Made by a program: the position numbers and the translations under genes. 64,000 nucleotides of DNA from Methanoregulaceae archaeon UXB-2016 (GTDB lineage: Archaea > Halobacteriota > Methanomicrobia > Methanomicrobiales > Methanospirillaceae). The notes under the pieces were generated by a model. That model was not told where the DNA came from. It saw nothing but the letters and a program-made list of their open reading frames with translations, and did not search any database. Position 1 is the stretch's first letter, and every line of letters starts with the position of its first letter. Below, in pieces: positions 44,498 through 52,978 of the stretch. Where the stretch lies: the NCBI GenBank assembly GCA_004332335.1, contig SISS01000008.1, positions 247,424-311,423 of the forward strand. Reading direction: 5' to 3'.

Positions 44498-45468
44498 CGG
44501 TCCATGCCCCCGGCGGTCGCCCGGTATTGCTCGAGCACGGGCGCGAACTCCGCGAAGCGCGGGTTCAGCACGAGCCTGGTCGCGTTCTCGGTGAGGCCGA
44601 TCAGGGCGGCCCCCGGGGTGAAGCTCCCGTTCACATGGTCGAGGAGCGCCTGCTCGACGACCCGATCCACTCTTTTCAGAGCCGAGCCCAGGACCACGGT
44701 CGGCCCCAGGTCGGCCTGGTCGCGGTCGACACCGATGACGAACCGTCCCGGCGACTCCTGCGCGGCCTCGATCACCCCGACCGAGGAGCCCCCGCAGGCC
44801 GCGTAGACGACGGCCGTCCCGTTCCGGTAGAGCTCCTTGCTCAGTACGGCGGCCCGGTCCGGGTCGGCGTACGCGCCCGTGTCGTTTCCGACGTAGCGGA
44901 CGGCGACGGGCATGCCCGGCCTGGCTGCACCCGCACCGGCGGAGAAGCCCTGGATGTACTCGTCCATGACCGGGGACGGCATCTCCGCCAGCCCGGCGAC
45001 CGGCCGGCCCCCGCCGCCGGCCGCGGCCAGGGCTCCGGCAAGGTACGAGGCTCCCCGAGCGGCGATCCTGACCGAGCGGACGTTAGGGCGGGGCGCGACG
45101 GCGCCGTCGATCACGAAGAACCGCATCTCCGGATGCGCCGCGGCCCAGGTGTCGGCCGCACCGGGCCAGGCCCCCGAGTCCTGGAGCACGAGCAGCCCGG
45201 GGCGCCCGGTCGCGTTCCGAAGCCCCGCCTCGAGCCGGTCCCGGTCGGCTGGGATAAACTCCTCGAAGGCGAACGAGCTGTTCCGGCTCGCGCGGTAGAC
45301 CCCGGTCCAGGCCGAGTCGACATAGGACTGGTCACCCTTCTCAGCAGCGTAGACGATCCACGCGAGGGGCCGATCGGGCGCGGCAGGGGGAACGAGGGCG
45401 AACTGCACGATCAGCGCACCGGCGATGACGGCCGCGAGGCCGATCGGCCCGAGGTGGTATCGGTTCAT
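44494..45468 (-). CDS. BMP/PnrA-like extracytoplasmic binding protein
   Basis: A 324-residue protein with one N-terminal membrane anchor (about 10-28) and a type 1 periplasmic-binding fold of the Bmp/PnrA (Med) family: VYAAEKGDQSYVDSAWTGVY, then RPVAGLAEMPSPVMDEYIQGF, then AACGGSSVGVIEAAQE and VIGVDRDQADLGPTVVLGS. Bacterial relatives bind nucleosides for an ABC importer, but no importer permease or ATPase of that type is present. It is coupled by ATGA to the upstream C13-fusion gene. It may sense or present a ligand to that protein. Confidence 0.8.
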   Translation of the reverse strand: MNRYHLGPIGLAAVIAGALIVQFALVPPAAPDRPLAWIVYAAEKGDQSYVDSAWTGVYRASRNSSFAFEEFIPADRDRLEAGLRNATGRPGLLVLQDSGAWPGAADTWAAAHPEMRFFVIDGAVAPRPNVRSVRIAARGASYLAGALAAAGGGGRPVAGLAEMPSPVMDEYIQGFSAGAGAARPGMPVAVRYVGNDTGAYADPDRAAVLSKELYRNGTAVVYAACGGSSVGVIEAAQESPGRFVIGVDRDQADLGPTVVLGSALKRVDRVVEQALLDHVNGSFTPGAALIGLTENATRLVLNPRFAEFAPVLEQYRATAGGMDR

Positions 45469-47477
45469 GGGGTGGTAAAATCACGGATGCTCACGGTATT
45501 GAGGCTGCCGAAATGCTCCTCGTTCAGGACCGCCGGGTGCGAGCCGATCACGGACCGGTAGCAGGCGAGGTAGAGGTCGAGGAGCGAACGGTCGGGGGTC
45601 GTGCGGACCTCGGCGAGCCAGCGGCGGCTGAACTCGTCCGCGATCCACTGCCGGATCGCAGGGTCGTATACGGCCGCGTGCGAGGGCTCGTGCTCCTCGG
45701 CCCCGGTCATGAAGAGGACGTTCGGGATCGAGAGGTTCCGGGCGAGGCTCGCCCCGTCGCAGACGTCGACCACAAGGAGCGCCCGGCGAAATCCCCCGGC
45801 CTGCCGGCGATAGTCGAGGGCCCCTGCAAGTGCGTCGCCGTCGAGGGTCCGGCCGTGCGGAAAGAGGATCTCCCCCGCCGTCCCGTGATCGACGAGGAAG
45901 ACGAGGAGGTCGTCGCCGGGGCCGGATTCGGCACCCGCCCCGCCCCGGACGGCCGCGAGGAGGTGGTCGGGTGTCACGGCCTCGCCCGCAAGATCGACGT
46001 CGGCCCCGTCCCGGAGGTTCGGGCCGCCGATCACGCGATGGACATCGCCCTTCAGCGGGTTCTGTGCGAGCCCGGGGAGATCGTCGGCGAGCATCAGGAC
46101 GATGCGGTCGTCGGGGAGGCCGTTCGACCGGAGCAGATGGTATGCCGCCAGCGCATCGGCCTGGTGGCGGTAGTTCTCCCAGCCCGAGGAGGTCGCGGCG
46201 ATCACGGCCACGAGCCCGGTCCGGGCCGGGAGCCTGGCCGAGGCGGTCCCGTTCGCAACCACGGGCGGCACGCCCGAAACCGAGCGGGCGAGCGAGGTTG
46301 TGCCGGTCCCGTCGACCCGGACCGTGCCCCGTTGCCGGAACGCCCCGGCCTCGAGCACGTACCGGCCGTAGTAGGCGCCGACCGGGTCCACGCCGGCCTC
46401 CCGGTCGAAGGAGAGGAGCCCCGTGGCGCCCTTCAGGGCGACCGCCTCGCCGCGTGCGAGGGCTCCGTACGCGGCTGCCGCGTGAACCGGGTCCCAGGAG
46501 ACGGGCGTCCCCTCGCCCCGGGCCACGAACCGGGCCGAATCACCGAGGGGTTCGCCCGGTGCGCCGGCCTGCCGGGTCAGCACGGCCCCGCCGAAGAGCA
46601 GGGCGTCGTAGGCCTGCGGCGCGTGCGGATCGGGGGGGCGGCCGAACTCCGTGGCGAACGCGACCGCGAAGCCCGAGGTGGGGTCGGCGGCCGGTGCAAG
46701 AGCCCGTATCGTCCCGGTTTCGCTCGCGGCAGCGGTCGTGCTCCCGAACCCGGCGTCGGTCAGGAGAAGTCTCCCGTCGCTCGGAAGGGCCGCGGCAAGC
46801 CGGGCCGCGTCGGCGGGCAGAGCCGCCGCGGTCGTCCAGCCGGACCCTGGGATCGGCGCCGCGCCGCGCTCGAAGGCCCGATCCTCGGTCAGCCGGACTC
46901 CCTGTTCCCGGCCGAAGAACGGGGTCCAGTCGTGGAAGGTCGCGCCGTACGAGGTGTTCTCGTAGACGAGGGCCGCCTCCCCGATCCCCTCCTCGGCGAG
47001 CCAGTCCACGGTCGCCCTGGCCTGGGCCACGTCGTCGGGGCAGGTCCGCCAGACATATCCCTGGCCTGCGAACGCCCGGAAGAGCTCGTCCCCGGTCGCC
47101 GTGGGCGAGACGAGGAGCCGCTCCTCCGCTCCGAACCGTGGGCCGATCGCGATCGCCTCGCCGGTCGTGAACGGGCCGATCACGACGCGGACCCCGGGAT
47201 CGGCCAGCAGCTCCCCGGCCGCCGCCTCGAGTCGCCCGCCCGAGGTGTCGCTGTAGACGAGCGCGATCGGCCGGCCGTTCACCCCGCCGGCCCGGTTGAT
47301 CGCGGCCGCGGCCCAATCGAGCGTGGTGGCGAACTCGACTGCGTCCGGCCCCTCGAGGGGAAGAAGGACGCCGACCCGGAGAGGCCCGCTCTGGAGGAGG
47401 TGCTCGTGGCCGACGAACAGCGCCGCGCCGGCGGCACCGAGCACGAGGAGCAGGACGAGGAGAACGGGCCGGTCCAT
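45465..47477 (-). CDS. Periplasmic-binding protein fused to a legumain-like (C13) protease
   Basis: A 670-residue extracytoplasmic protein. After a signal/anchor helix (about 5-22), residues 31-395 are a type 1 ligand-binding domain of the Leu/Ile/Val class (VGVLLPLEGPDAVEFATTLD, AGGVNGRPIALVYSDT, VVIGPFTTGEAIA). Residues about 420-650 form a caspase-like peptidase C13 domain: WENYRHQADALAAYHLLRSN, DDRIVLMLADDLPG, the His of LVDHGTAG (His531) and the Cys of VVDVCDGAS (Cys573), with NPLKGDV as in legumains. The catalytic pair is intact. The predicted function is ligand-controlled proteolysis outside the membrane; that is inference. First gene of a three-gene coupled operon. Confidence 0.82.
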   Translation of the reverse strand: MDRPVLLVLLLVLGAAGAALFVGHEHLLQSGPLRVGVLLPLEGPDAVEFATTLDWAAAAINRAGGVNGRPIALVYSDTSGGRLEAAAGELLADPGVRVVIGPFTTGEAIAIGPRFGAEERLLVSPTATGDELFRAFAGQGYVWRTCPDDVAQARATVDWLAEEGIGEAALVYENTSYGATFHDWTPFFGREQGVRLTEDRAFERGAAPIPGSGWTTAAALPADAARLAAALPSDGRLLLTDAGFGSTTAAASETGTIRALAPAADPTSGFAVAFATEFGRPPDPHAPQAYDALLFGGAVLTRQAGAPGEPLGDSARFVARGEGTPVSWDPVHAAAAYGALARGEAVALKGATGLLSFDREAGVDPVGAYYGRYVLEAGAFRQRGTVRVDGTGTTSLARSVSGVPPVVANGTASARLPARTGLVAVIAATSSGWENYRHQADALAAYHLLRSNGLPDDRIVLMLADDLPGLAQNPLKGDVHRVIGGPNLRDGADVDLAGEAVTPDHLLAAVRGGAGAESGPGDDLLVFLVDHGTAGEILFPHGRTLDGDALAGALDYRRQAGGFRRALLVVDVCDGASLARNLSIPNVLFMTGAEEHEPSHAAVYDPAIRQWIADEFSRRWLAEVRTTPDRSLLDLYLACYRSVIGSHPAVLNEEHFGSLNTVSIRDFTTP

Positions 47478-47638
47478 CTGTGATCAGCGGTCGCCCGGCG
47501 GAGGAAAAAGAGTTATGCTGTTTTATGGAACCTCGAATGCGCTCCGCGCCGGGGCATCGACCCCGCGGGACCCGGGATCTGGGGCGTGCCCGATCAGAGC
47601 ACCAAAGGTTGATGTGCCGGCCCGTGCAGTCCTGTCCC

Positions 47639-48193
47639 ATGCCCCCGCCGATCATTCTCTACATCGCGATGAGCCTCGACGGGTATATCGCCGGGCCGGA
47701 CGGCTCGGTCACGTGGCTCGGCCCCTACGAGGGGGGCGACGAGGACTACGGGTACGGCTGCCTCCTCGCCCGGATCGGCGGCCTGCTGATGGGCCGCTGC
47801 ACCTACGAGCAGGTGCTCGGGCTCGGCCCCTGGCCGTACGGCAGCCTGCCGACCTTCGTGCTCGGCTCGCGACCCCTGCGGGCCCCGGACAAGGCCGATG
47901 TCTCGTTCGTCGCGGGGGGGCCGGCGGACCTCGTCCGGGCCGCCCGGGAGAGGACGGGCCGGCCCCTCTGGCTCGTCGGCGGCGCACGGCTTGCGCAGTC
48001 GATGCTCGCGGCCGGGCTTGTGGACGAGCTCGAGCTCGCCCTGGTCCCGGTGCTCCTCGGCGGGGGCATCCGCCTCTTCGACGGGCCGTTGCCGCCGGGC
48101 ACACTGACCCCTGCCGGGGTCCGGACCTACCGGTCGGGCCTCGTCCTGCTCCGGTACCGGATCGAGAGAGGTCCTCAGCCGACCGGGGCGTAG
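47639..48193 (+). CDS. Dihydrofolate reductase-like/RibD C-terminal domain protein
   Basis: A 184-residue protein of the RibD-C/DHFR-like family. It starts ILYIAMSLDGYIAGPDGSVTWL, with the LMGRCTYEQVLGLGPWPYG loop and the C-terminal GGARLAQSMLAAGLVDELEL typical of these NADPH-dependent reductases. Substrate is not known; many family members are uncharacterised. ATG 47639 begins the fold, the upstream open frame being unrelated. Its 3' end overlaps the convergent GNAT-GyrI gene by 19 nt. Confidence 0.85.
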   Translation: MPPPIILYIAMSLDGYIAGPDGSVTWLGPYEGGDEDYGYGCLLARIGGLLMGRCTYEQVLGLGPWPYGSLPTFVLGSRPLRAPDKADVSFVAGGPADLVRAARERTGRPLWLVGGARLAQSMLAAGLVDELELALVPVLLGGGIRLFDGPLPPGTLTPAGVRTYRSGLVLLRYRIERGPQPTGA

Positions 48194-49239
48194 ATCTCGG
48201 TCAGGATCTCCTCGGGCGCGACCTCGCTCGGGTCGTTCAGGTAGTACTCGCGGATCGGGCCCGTGAGCGGGAGGCCGTGGTCGGCGAGCCAGGCGAAGAG
48301 CCGGTCATAGGTCGCATCGCACTGGTTGTACGGGCCCCGGTGGACCAGCCTGGCGAACCGTCCGCCGGCCAGCTCGTAATACCGGACCTCGCCCTCGTCC
48401 TTCACGCGGTTCGCGATCGGAAATGCGACCTCGAGGTCCGCTTCGCCGCGCTTCATGCAGTCGAGGGCCGCCTCTCTCGTGGTCTCGTGCGAGAGATAGA
48501 CCGGCGCGCCGGCCGGGATGGCGCCCTTCTCCATGATCACGCCGAAGACCTGCATCAGCAGCTCCGGGATCCGCGAGTACGGACCCCGCTGGCGAATGCC
48601 GAGTACGGCCTGTGCCGGCAGGTCAACGATCTCGATCTCGTCCATGGGGGATGCAGTCGATGGCGCAGGAGAAAAGGGTGACGAAACGGAGCCGGGCCTG
48701 CACGCCCCGCCCGGTGCCCGCGGGCTCGTGAAGGACGTATCGAGCACCAGGGCGAGCGCGAGGAGGTCGTGATAGCGGTCGTCCCCCCGAAAGCCGCACC
48801 GGCGCACCCCCTCGATGACGAAGCCGCTGCGCAGAAGAAGCCTGCGCGACCGCTCGTTCTCGTCGACCACGAGCGCCTCGAGCCGGACGAGTCGCCGGCG
48901 CCGGGCCTCGTCCACGCAGACCCGGATCCCCTGAGCCGCGAGCCCGCGCCCCCACCAGGCCGTGTCGAGGTAGACGAAGACCGAGGCCGTATGCCCGAGC
49001 CGGGTGGACAGATCGGCCGGGATCAGCCCGACCGTGCCCGCGAGCGTCCCGTCGACCCGGATGGTCCAGCAGGCCCCTCCCTCCTCCCGGACGTAGCGGA
49101 AGAAGTCGAAGGTCCGGGCCAGGCTGATCGGGGGGACGAGGTCGAGGTACCGCGAGACGATCGGGTCGTTCACGAGCCGGTTCATCTCGGGCAGGTCGCT
49201 CTCGGTCACCGGGTCGATCGCGATCGATCCCTCAGTCAT
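48175..49239 (-). CDS. GNAT acetyltransferase joined in frame to a GyrI-like domain
   Basis: One open frame of 354 residues. Residues 1 to about 170 are a RimJ-type N-acetyltransferase (TESDLPEMNRLVNDP, WWGRGLAAQGIRVCVDEA, RSRRLLLRSGFVIEG). A linker of about 30 residues rich in Pro, Ser and Gly looks like translated spacer DNA. Residues 199-354 are a GyrI/AraC-effector-type ligand-binding domain (VLGIRQRGPYSRIPELL, RFARLVHRGPYNQCDATYDRL). ATG 48645 would start the second domain alone, so it may be two genes whose stop codon was lost. The 5' end overlaps the sensor kinase gene by 8 nt. Confidence 0.72.
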   Translation of the reverse strand: MTEGSIAIDPVTESDLPEMNRLVNDPIVSRYLDLVPPISLARTFDFFRYVREEGGACWTIRVDGTLAGTVGLIPADLSTRLGHTASVFVYLDTAWWGRGLAAQGIRVCVDEARRRRLVRLEALVVDENERSRRLLLRSGFVIEGVRRCGFRGDDRYHDLLALALVLDTSFTSPRAPGGACRPGSVSSPFSPAPSTASPMDEIEIVDLPAQAVLGIRQRGPYSRIPELLMQVFGVIMEKGAIPAGAPVYLSHETTREAALDCMKRGEADLEVAFPIANRVKDEGEVRYYELAGGRFARLVHRGPYNQCDATYDRLFAWLADHGLPLTGPIREYYLNDPSEVAPEEILTEIYAPVG

Positions 49240-51022
49240 GGGCCTCCTCCTCGCTGGACCCCGGGGCGTGGCGCCAGCCCCCGTCCGGCACGGCCAGCTC
49301 GAACCGGACCCCGCGGTCGGGGATGCCGGTCTCGTGGATAGTGATGCCCGTGATGTCCAGCAGCTCCCGGACGAACACGAGCCCCCGGACCCGCCCCCTT
49401 TCCCTGACGTCGAGGGAGAAGACCGTCTCCTTCTCGTCGACCGGGATCCCCTCGCCGTCGTCCTCGTACACGAGCCGGAGCTCCGGGCCGTCCGCGAAGG
49501 CCGTGAGACGGACGAGCGTCACCTGCCCGCCGTGGAGGAGCGAGTTGTGCACGATCCCCTGGAAGGCCCGCTCCAGCAGGGGGTCGGCACAGATCTCGAG
49601 GTCGCCCGTCTCGCATTCGACCCGGACGCCGGCCATGGCGAGGTGGGAGACCCCGAGCAGGAGGGTGAGCTGGACGTTCTGCCAGATCGGCCGACGGACC
49701 CCGAGGTCCCCGTAGTCACGGGCGATCTCGAGCACCGCGCTCATCTCGGTCGCCGTCTCGAGAGAACGGGTGAGGAGCCCGGCGAGCGGGTCCCCGGGAG
49801 GGAGCTGGAGCCGGGTGAGCTCGAGGTAGCCGTGGAGGATGAAGAGCCGGTTCGCGAGCTCGGTCTTGGTCAGCTGCGAGAGGTAGACCAGCTTCCGATT
49901 CGCGCGCCGGAGCCCCTCGTCGGCCCGGATCCGGTCCGAGATATCGTGCACCGAGGCGATGCTCTTCATCGTGCCCGGGATCCCGCTGACATGCACCACG
50001 ACCTGCCGGACCTCGCCGCTCCGGCGCAGGAAGCGGAACCCATATGAGGCCGGCCCGTTCGCCTCTGGCGAGCGTCGGGCGCGGTGATACGTGATCATCT
50101 GCGCCAGGTCTTCGGGGTGAGCGAAGACGGTCCAGGGGAGCCGCTCCTCGATCTCGTTCCGCGAGTACCCCGAGAGCTCGGCCATGCGGGCGTTGGCAAG
50201 CGAGATGGTCATGTCCTCTTCGATGATGAAGGTGGCACTTCCCGTGCTCTCGAAGATCGTCCGGTACAGGGTCTCGGAGGCGCGCACGGCCGCCTCGGAC
50301 GCCTTGAGCCGCCCCCGCTCGCGGTCGGCGGTCTGCGAGTAAGCCGAGAAGACGACGAGGAGGGCTGCGATCAGGAGCGTCACCAGGATCGGCGGGATGG
50401 TCGCGGTCGCCATCTGCTGCTGCCAGTCGGCGGCGTCCACGTCCATGCCGAAGAGCCCGATCACCCGTCCGGTCGTCGTGTCCGTGATCGGGATGAGGAC
50501 GCTGACCCAGGTCCCCCACCGGTCGGTCTCGGCCGCAGTCGTCACGGCTGTTCCGGTGGAGAAGACGCTGAGCGTCGACTCGGTCACCTCCTCGTAGACC
50601 TGGCCGGGCGGCGAGTAGTCGCTCGACCTGGGAGGCTCGGAGTCGGCATAGAAGAAGACCGTGCCGTCGTCCTGCCGGCCCATCACGTAGGCGAACCGGC
50701 ACGCGGGCTCGACCGCCTGGCGGATCTTGACGAGATGCGCCTTGAGGTCGACGTAGGTGGGTGAATCCAGGTCGGCCGGCGAGCCGCTGAGTTCCTGGAG
50801 CGTGGCCGCCTTGATGCCGGTCTGGGCATATGTGCCACTGATCAGGAGGGACCGGCGCATGCCGTCGGCCTCGTTTGCCGCCGACCATGTGGCGAAGATG
50901 CCGCCGCCGACGATCACCAGGACCAGCGCCACGGCCAACCAGGAGACGGGACGGCGACGAGCGCTGCGCTCCTCCTCCGCCGTGCGCCCTGCATCCCTCT
51001 CCCTCCTCCGGCCTTCCTCCAT
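49232..51022 (-). CDS. Membrane PAS sensor kinase lacking the phospho-acceptor His
   Basis: A 596-residue sensor. A helix at about 27-47 and one at about 210-230 enclose an extracytoplasmic Cache-like domain (PACRFAYVMGRQDDGTVFFY). A PAS domain (about 250-370) and a kinase region follow. At the position where related kinases have RHDI(D/R)NQL this one reads LSQLTKTELANRLFILHGYL, with Lys-Thr-Glu where His-Asp is expected. The N box (FQGIVHNSLLHGG) and G1 (EDDGEGIPVDEKE) are kept, but G2 is reduced to RGRVRGLVFVREL. It may bind ATP without canonical autophosphorylation. Confidence 0.82.
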   Translation of the reverse strand: MEEGRRRERDAGRTAEEERSARRRPVSWLAVALVLVIVGGGIFATWSAANEADGMRRSLLISGTYAQTGIKAATLQELSGSPADLDSPTYVDLKAHLVKIRQAVEPACRFAYVMGRQDDGTVFFYADSEPPRSSDYSPPGQVYEEVTESTLSVFSTGTAVTTAAETDRWGTWVSVLIPITDTTTGRVIGLFGMDVDAADWQQQMATATIPPILVTLLIAALLVVFSAYSQTADRERGRLKASEAAVRASETLYRTIFESTGSATFIIEEDMTISLANARMAELSGYSRNEIEERLPWTVFAHPEDLAQMITYHRARRSPEANGPASYGFRFLRRSGEVRQVVVHVSGIPGTMKSIASVHDISDRIRADEGLRRANRKLVYLSQLTKTELANRLFILHGYLELTRLQLPPGDPLAGLLTRSLETATEMSAVLEIARDYGDLGVRRPIWQNVQLTLLLGVSHLAMAGVRVECETGDLEICADPLLERAFQGIVHNSLLHGGQVTLVRLTAFADGPELRLVYEDDGEGIPVDEKETVFSLDVRERGRVRGLVFVRELLDITGITIHETGIPDRGVRFELAVPDGGWRHAPGSSEEEAHD

Positions 51023-51248
51023 CGCCCCACCGTTACTATAACATCTCTGTTATTCGTGGAGGCATATCTCTGTATCCCAGGGCCTTGCGTCTCTTTCACC
51101 CTGCGAGCCGTCGCGTTCATCTCCCAGCCGCCCGATCGTGCTGGTGATGACTCCTGCCAGCAGCTCTCCTGGCCATCTCCCTGCGGCCGTAGCCCAACGA
51201 CCGGGAGCGGAGTGATAGGCCGGCGTCGTTCTGAGTCCCAGCCCGGGT

Positions 51249-51440
51249 GTGAAGGTGGCCGCGGGGCGGTGGCAACGGGCGATCACGTCGGTCCGCCCGG
51301 CTGAATGCGCCGCTGCGGCCCGGCTCGCAGGCCTCGCCCGGCAGCATGTGAGCGAGGGGTTCTCCGCGTTCGACGATCCGTTCGAGGCGGCCGTCGTCTC
51401 CGCGCTCATCGAGCTCGCGCGGGCCCGTGGCAGGGAGTAG
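51249..51440 (+). CDS. Possible small hypothetical protein
   Basis: A 63-residue frame from GTG 51249 that reads as two or three helices (AGRWQRAITSVRPAECAAAA, then FDDPFEAAVVSALIELARA). The third codon positions are G/C as in its neighbours, but no family is recognised and no ribosome site is clear. It lies in a 430-nt stretch that otherwise holds no gene (51023-51455). The longer frame on the other strand looks like its shadow. Confidence 0.3.
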   Translation: MKVAAGRWQRAITSVRPAECAAAARLAGLARQHVSEGFSAFDDPFEAAVVSALIELARARGRE

Positions 51441-51455
51441 GGCCCTGACCCGGCA

Positions 51456-51869
51456 TCATGCGAACGCGATCTGGACCGCGGTCGGATAGCGGGTCATCAG
51501 CCCGTACGCGATCGCCCGCCCGACCCAGGCCCGGCCGTCGCGGAACTCGCGGAGCGTCGAGACCTCACCGAGCGCCTGGAGGGCCTCGAACGCCTGCCGA
51601 TCCGTGAGAAAGCAACTGTCCGCGACCTCCATCGAGGCAAAGAAGAGGATCGGCAGCCGGAGCCGGCGCCAGAGCCCGGGCGGAAGCCCGTCGGCGATCG
51701 AGCGGAGCACGGCCGGGTCGTAGCGGTACTCGTCGCCGCCGCGAGTGACCGAGACCGGCTCCGGCCGCTCGAGGAGCTCGGCCAGGGTCGGGCGCTCGGC
51801 CGCGATCCCGTCGTTCATCCGGCCGGCCTCGAGCCGGAGCCAGCGCTGGAGGACCCGGTCGTCGTACAT
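51456..51869 (-). CDS. UPF0216 (DUF61) family protein
   Basis: A 137-residue archaeal conserved protein: RWLRLEAGRMNDGIAAERPTL, a middle YRYDPAVLRSIADGLPP, then LRLPILFFASMEVADSCFLTD. This is the UPF0216/DUF61 pattern; the function is unknown. ATG 51869 follows a TATA-like AGAAATAAG (about 51893-51902) with leaderless spacing. The upstream frame to 52067 does not belong. Confidence 0.75.
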   Translation of the reverse strand: MYDDRVLQRWLRLEAGRMNDGIAAERPTLAELLERPEPVSVTRGGDEYRYDPAVLRSIADGLPPGLWRRLRLPILFFASMEVADSCFLTDRQAFEALQALGEVSTLREFRDGRAWVGRAIAYGLMTRYPTAVQIAFA

Positions 51870-51914
51870 CGATCGCAGGTGGGCGTCCGGGTTCTTATTT
51901 CTGGCGGCAGGGTT

Positions 51915-52019
51915 ATGCCCGCGGCAACCCATCTCGAGCTGATGACGGACCAGACGATCGGCGATGCCGCGCTCCGGTTCGCTCCGTACCTGCCGCTCGA
52001 GAACGGGGTCCGGGAGTGA
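51915..52019 (+). CDS. Short ORF coupled to a zinc-ribbon gene
   Basis: A 34-residue frame from ATG 51915 (MPAATHLELMTDQTIGD ... LENGVRE). It ends in a GTGA overlap with the next gene, which is the main reason to take it seriously. No family is recognised. Divergent from UPF0216. Confidence 0.35.
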   Translation: MPAATHLELMTDQTIGDAALRFAPYLPLENGVRE

Positions 52020-52288
52020 GGCCGAAGCGCCGGTTCGTCTGCCCGGACTGCGGGTATGCGGCCGCAATCCCGGACGACGCAGGTGATGGCACAGCGCTCT
52101 GCCGCCGGTGCCGCGAGGTCGTTGTGGGAGTGCCGGCGGAGGAACGGTGGAACGAAGCGCCCGCGGTCACCGGGATCTGCGCGCTCCGCTGCCCGGGCTG
52201 CGACGGCCCGGTCCGGCCCTGGCGAAACCGCGCCTGCCCGGCGTGCGGCGGGACCCTGCTGCCGGGAGAGGGAAACATTATGCCATGA
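52016..52288 (+). CDS. Double zinc-ribbon protein
   Basis: A 90-residue protein with two zinc ribbons: CPDC and CRRC in the first half, CPGC and CPAC in the second (RFVCPDCGYA, ALCRRCREV, LRCPGCDGP, RACPACGG). Start is GTG 52016, overlapping the stop of the preceding short frame. Such proteins bind nucleic acids or proteins; the partner is unknown. Confidence 0.6.
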   Translation: MRPKRRFVCPDCGYAAAIPDDAGDGTALCRRCREVVVGVPAEERWNEAPAVTGICALRCPGCDGPVRPWRNRACPACGGTLLPGEGNIMP

Positions 52289-52477
52289 TCCGTTTAAGGA
52301 GCCCCTGAGCGTCTCGACCATGCCGCCTGACCCCCTTAATCCTGCAGGGGCCGCTCTGGCCGTGGCCTGCCGGCCGGCCCCTCGCCTCCGACCGCCTGCA
52401 CGGGACGCGGCCTATGGGCTCGACCTCCCTCGCGACGCGCTCGTCTGCCCGGCCGGACGGGGCCTGGTGAGAGGGAG

Positions 52478-52978
52478 ATGAGAGATCAAGGGATGCAGGA
52501 GCCGACGCTGCGCGAGGCGGATCTCTGCGATGCGGCGGGGATCGTCGGGCTCGTCAATTACTACGCGGCCACCAGCTTTGCCGCATTCTCATCCGTTCCG
52601 GTCCCGATCGGGTTCTACGCGGAGCTCCGCGAGGGAGCATACGCGTGCTACGTCCTCGAGGAGAATGATCGCGTGGTCGGGTTCGGGTGTGTGCGCCCGC
52701 TCCTCCAGTTTCCGGCTTTTCGTGCCGCGGTCCTCCTATCCTACTTCATCGCGCCGGGATACACGGACCGGGGCCTCGGCACCCGCCTGCTCGACCGGCT
52801 CGCGGCCGACGCTCGGGCCCTCGGGTGCACGGTTCTCGTGGTCAACGTCTCGTCGCGCAACGAGCCGAGCCTCCGGTTCCACGCGAAGCGCGGCTTTGTC
52901 GAGGTCGGGCGACTCGGAGATGTCGGCACCAAGTTCGGCATGCCCTTCGACCTCGTCTGGCTCCAGAGGGAGGCGTGA
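52478..52978 (+). CDS. GNAT acetyltransferase (phosphinothricin-acetyltransferase-like)
   Basis: A 166-residue N-acetyltransferase. The N-terminal READLCDAAGIVGLVNYYAA is typical of the Pat/YncA group, and the acetyl-CoA loop is APGYTDRGLGTRLLDRL, followed by NVSSRNEPSLRFHAKRGFVEVG. The family acetylates amino-acid-like amines such as methionine sulfone and phosphinothricin. The start is ATG 52478 or ATG 52493. Its stop overlaps the lipid kinase gene by GTGA, so the two are coupled. Confidence 0.83.
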   Translation: MRDQGMQEPTLREADLCDAAGIVGLVNYYAATSFAAFSSVPVPIGFYAELREGAYACYVLEENDRVVGFGCVRPLLQFPAFRAAVLLSYFIAPGYTDRGLGTRLLDRLAADARALGCTVLVVNVSSRNEPSLRFHAKRGFVEVGRLGDVGTKFGMPFDLVWLQREA

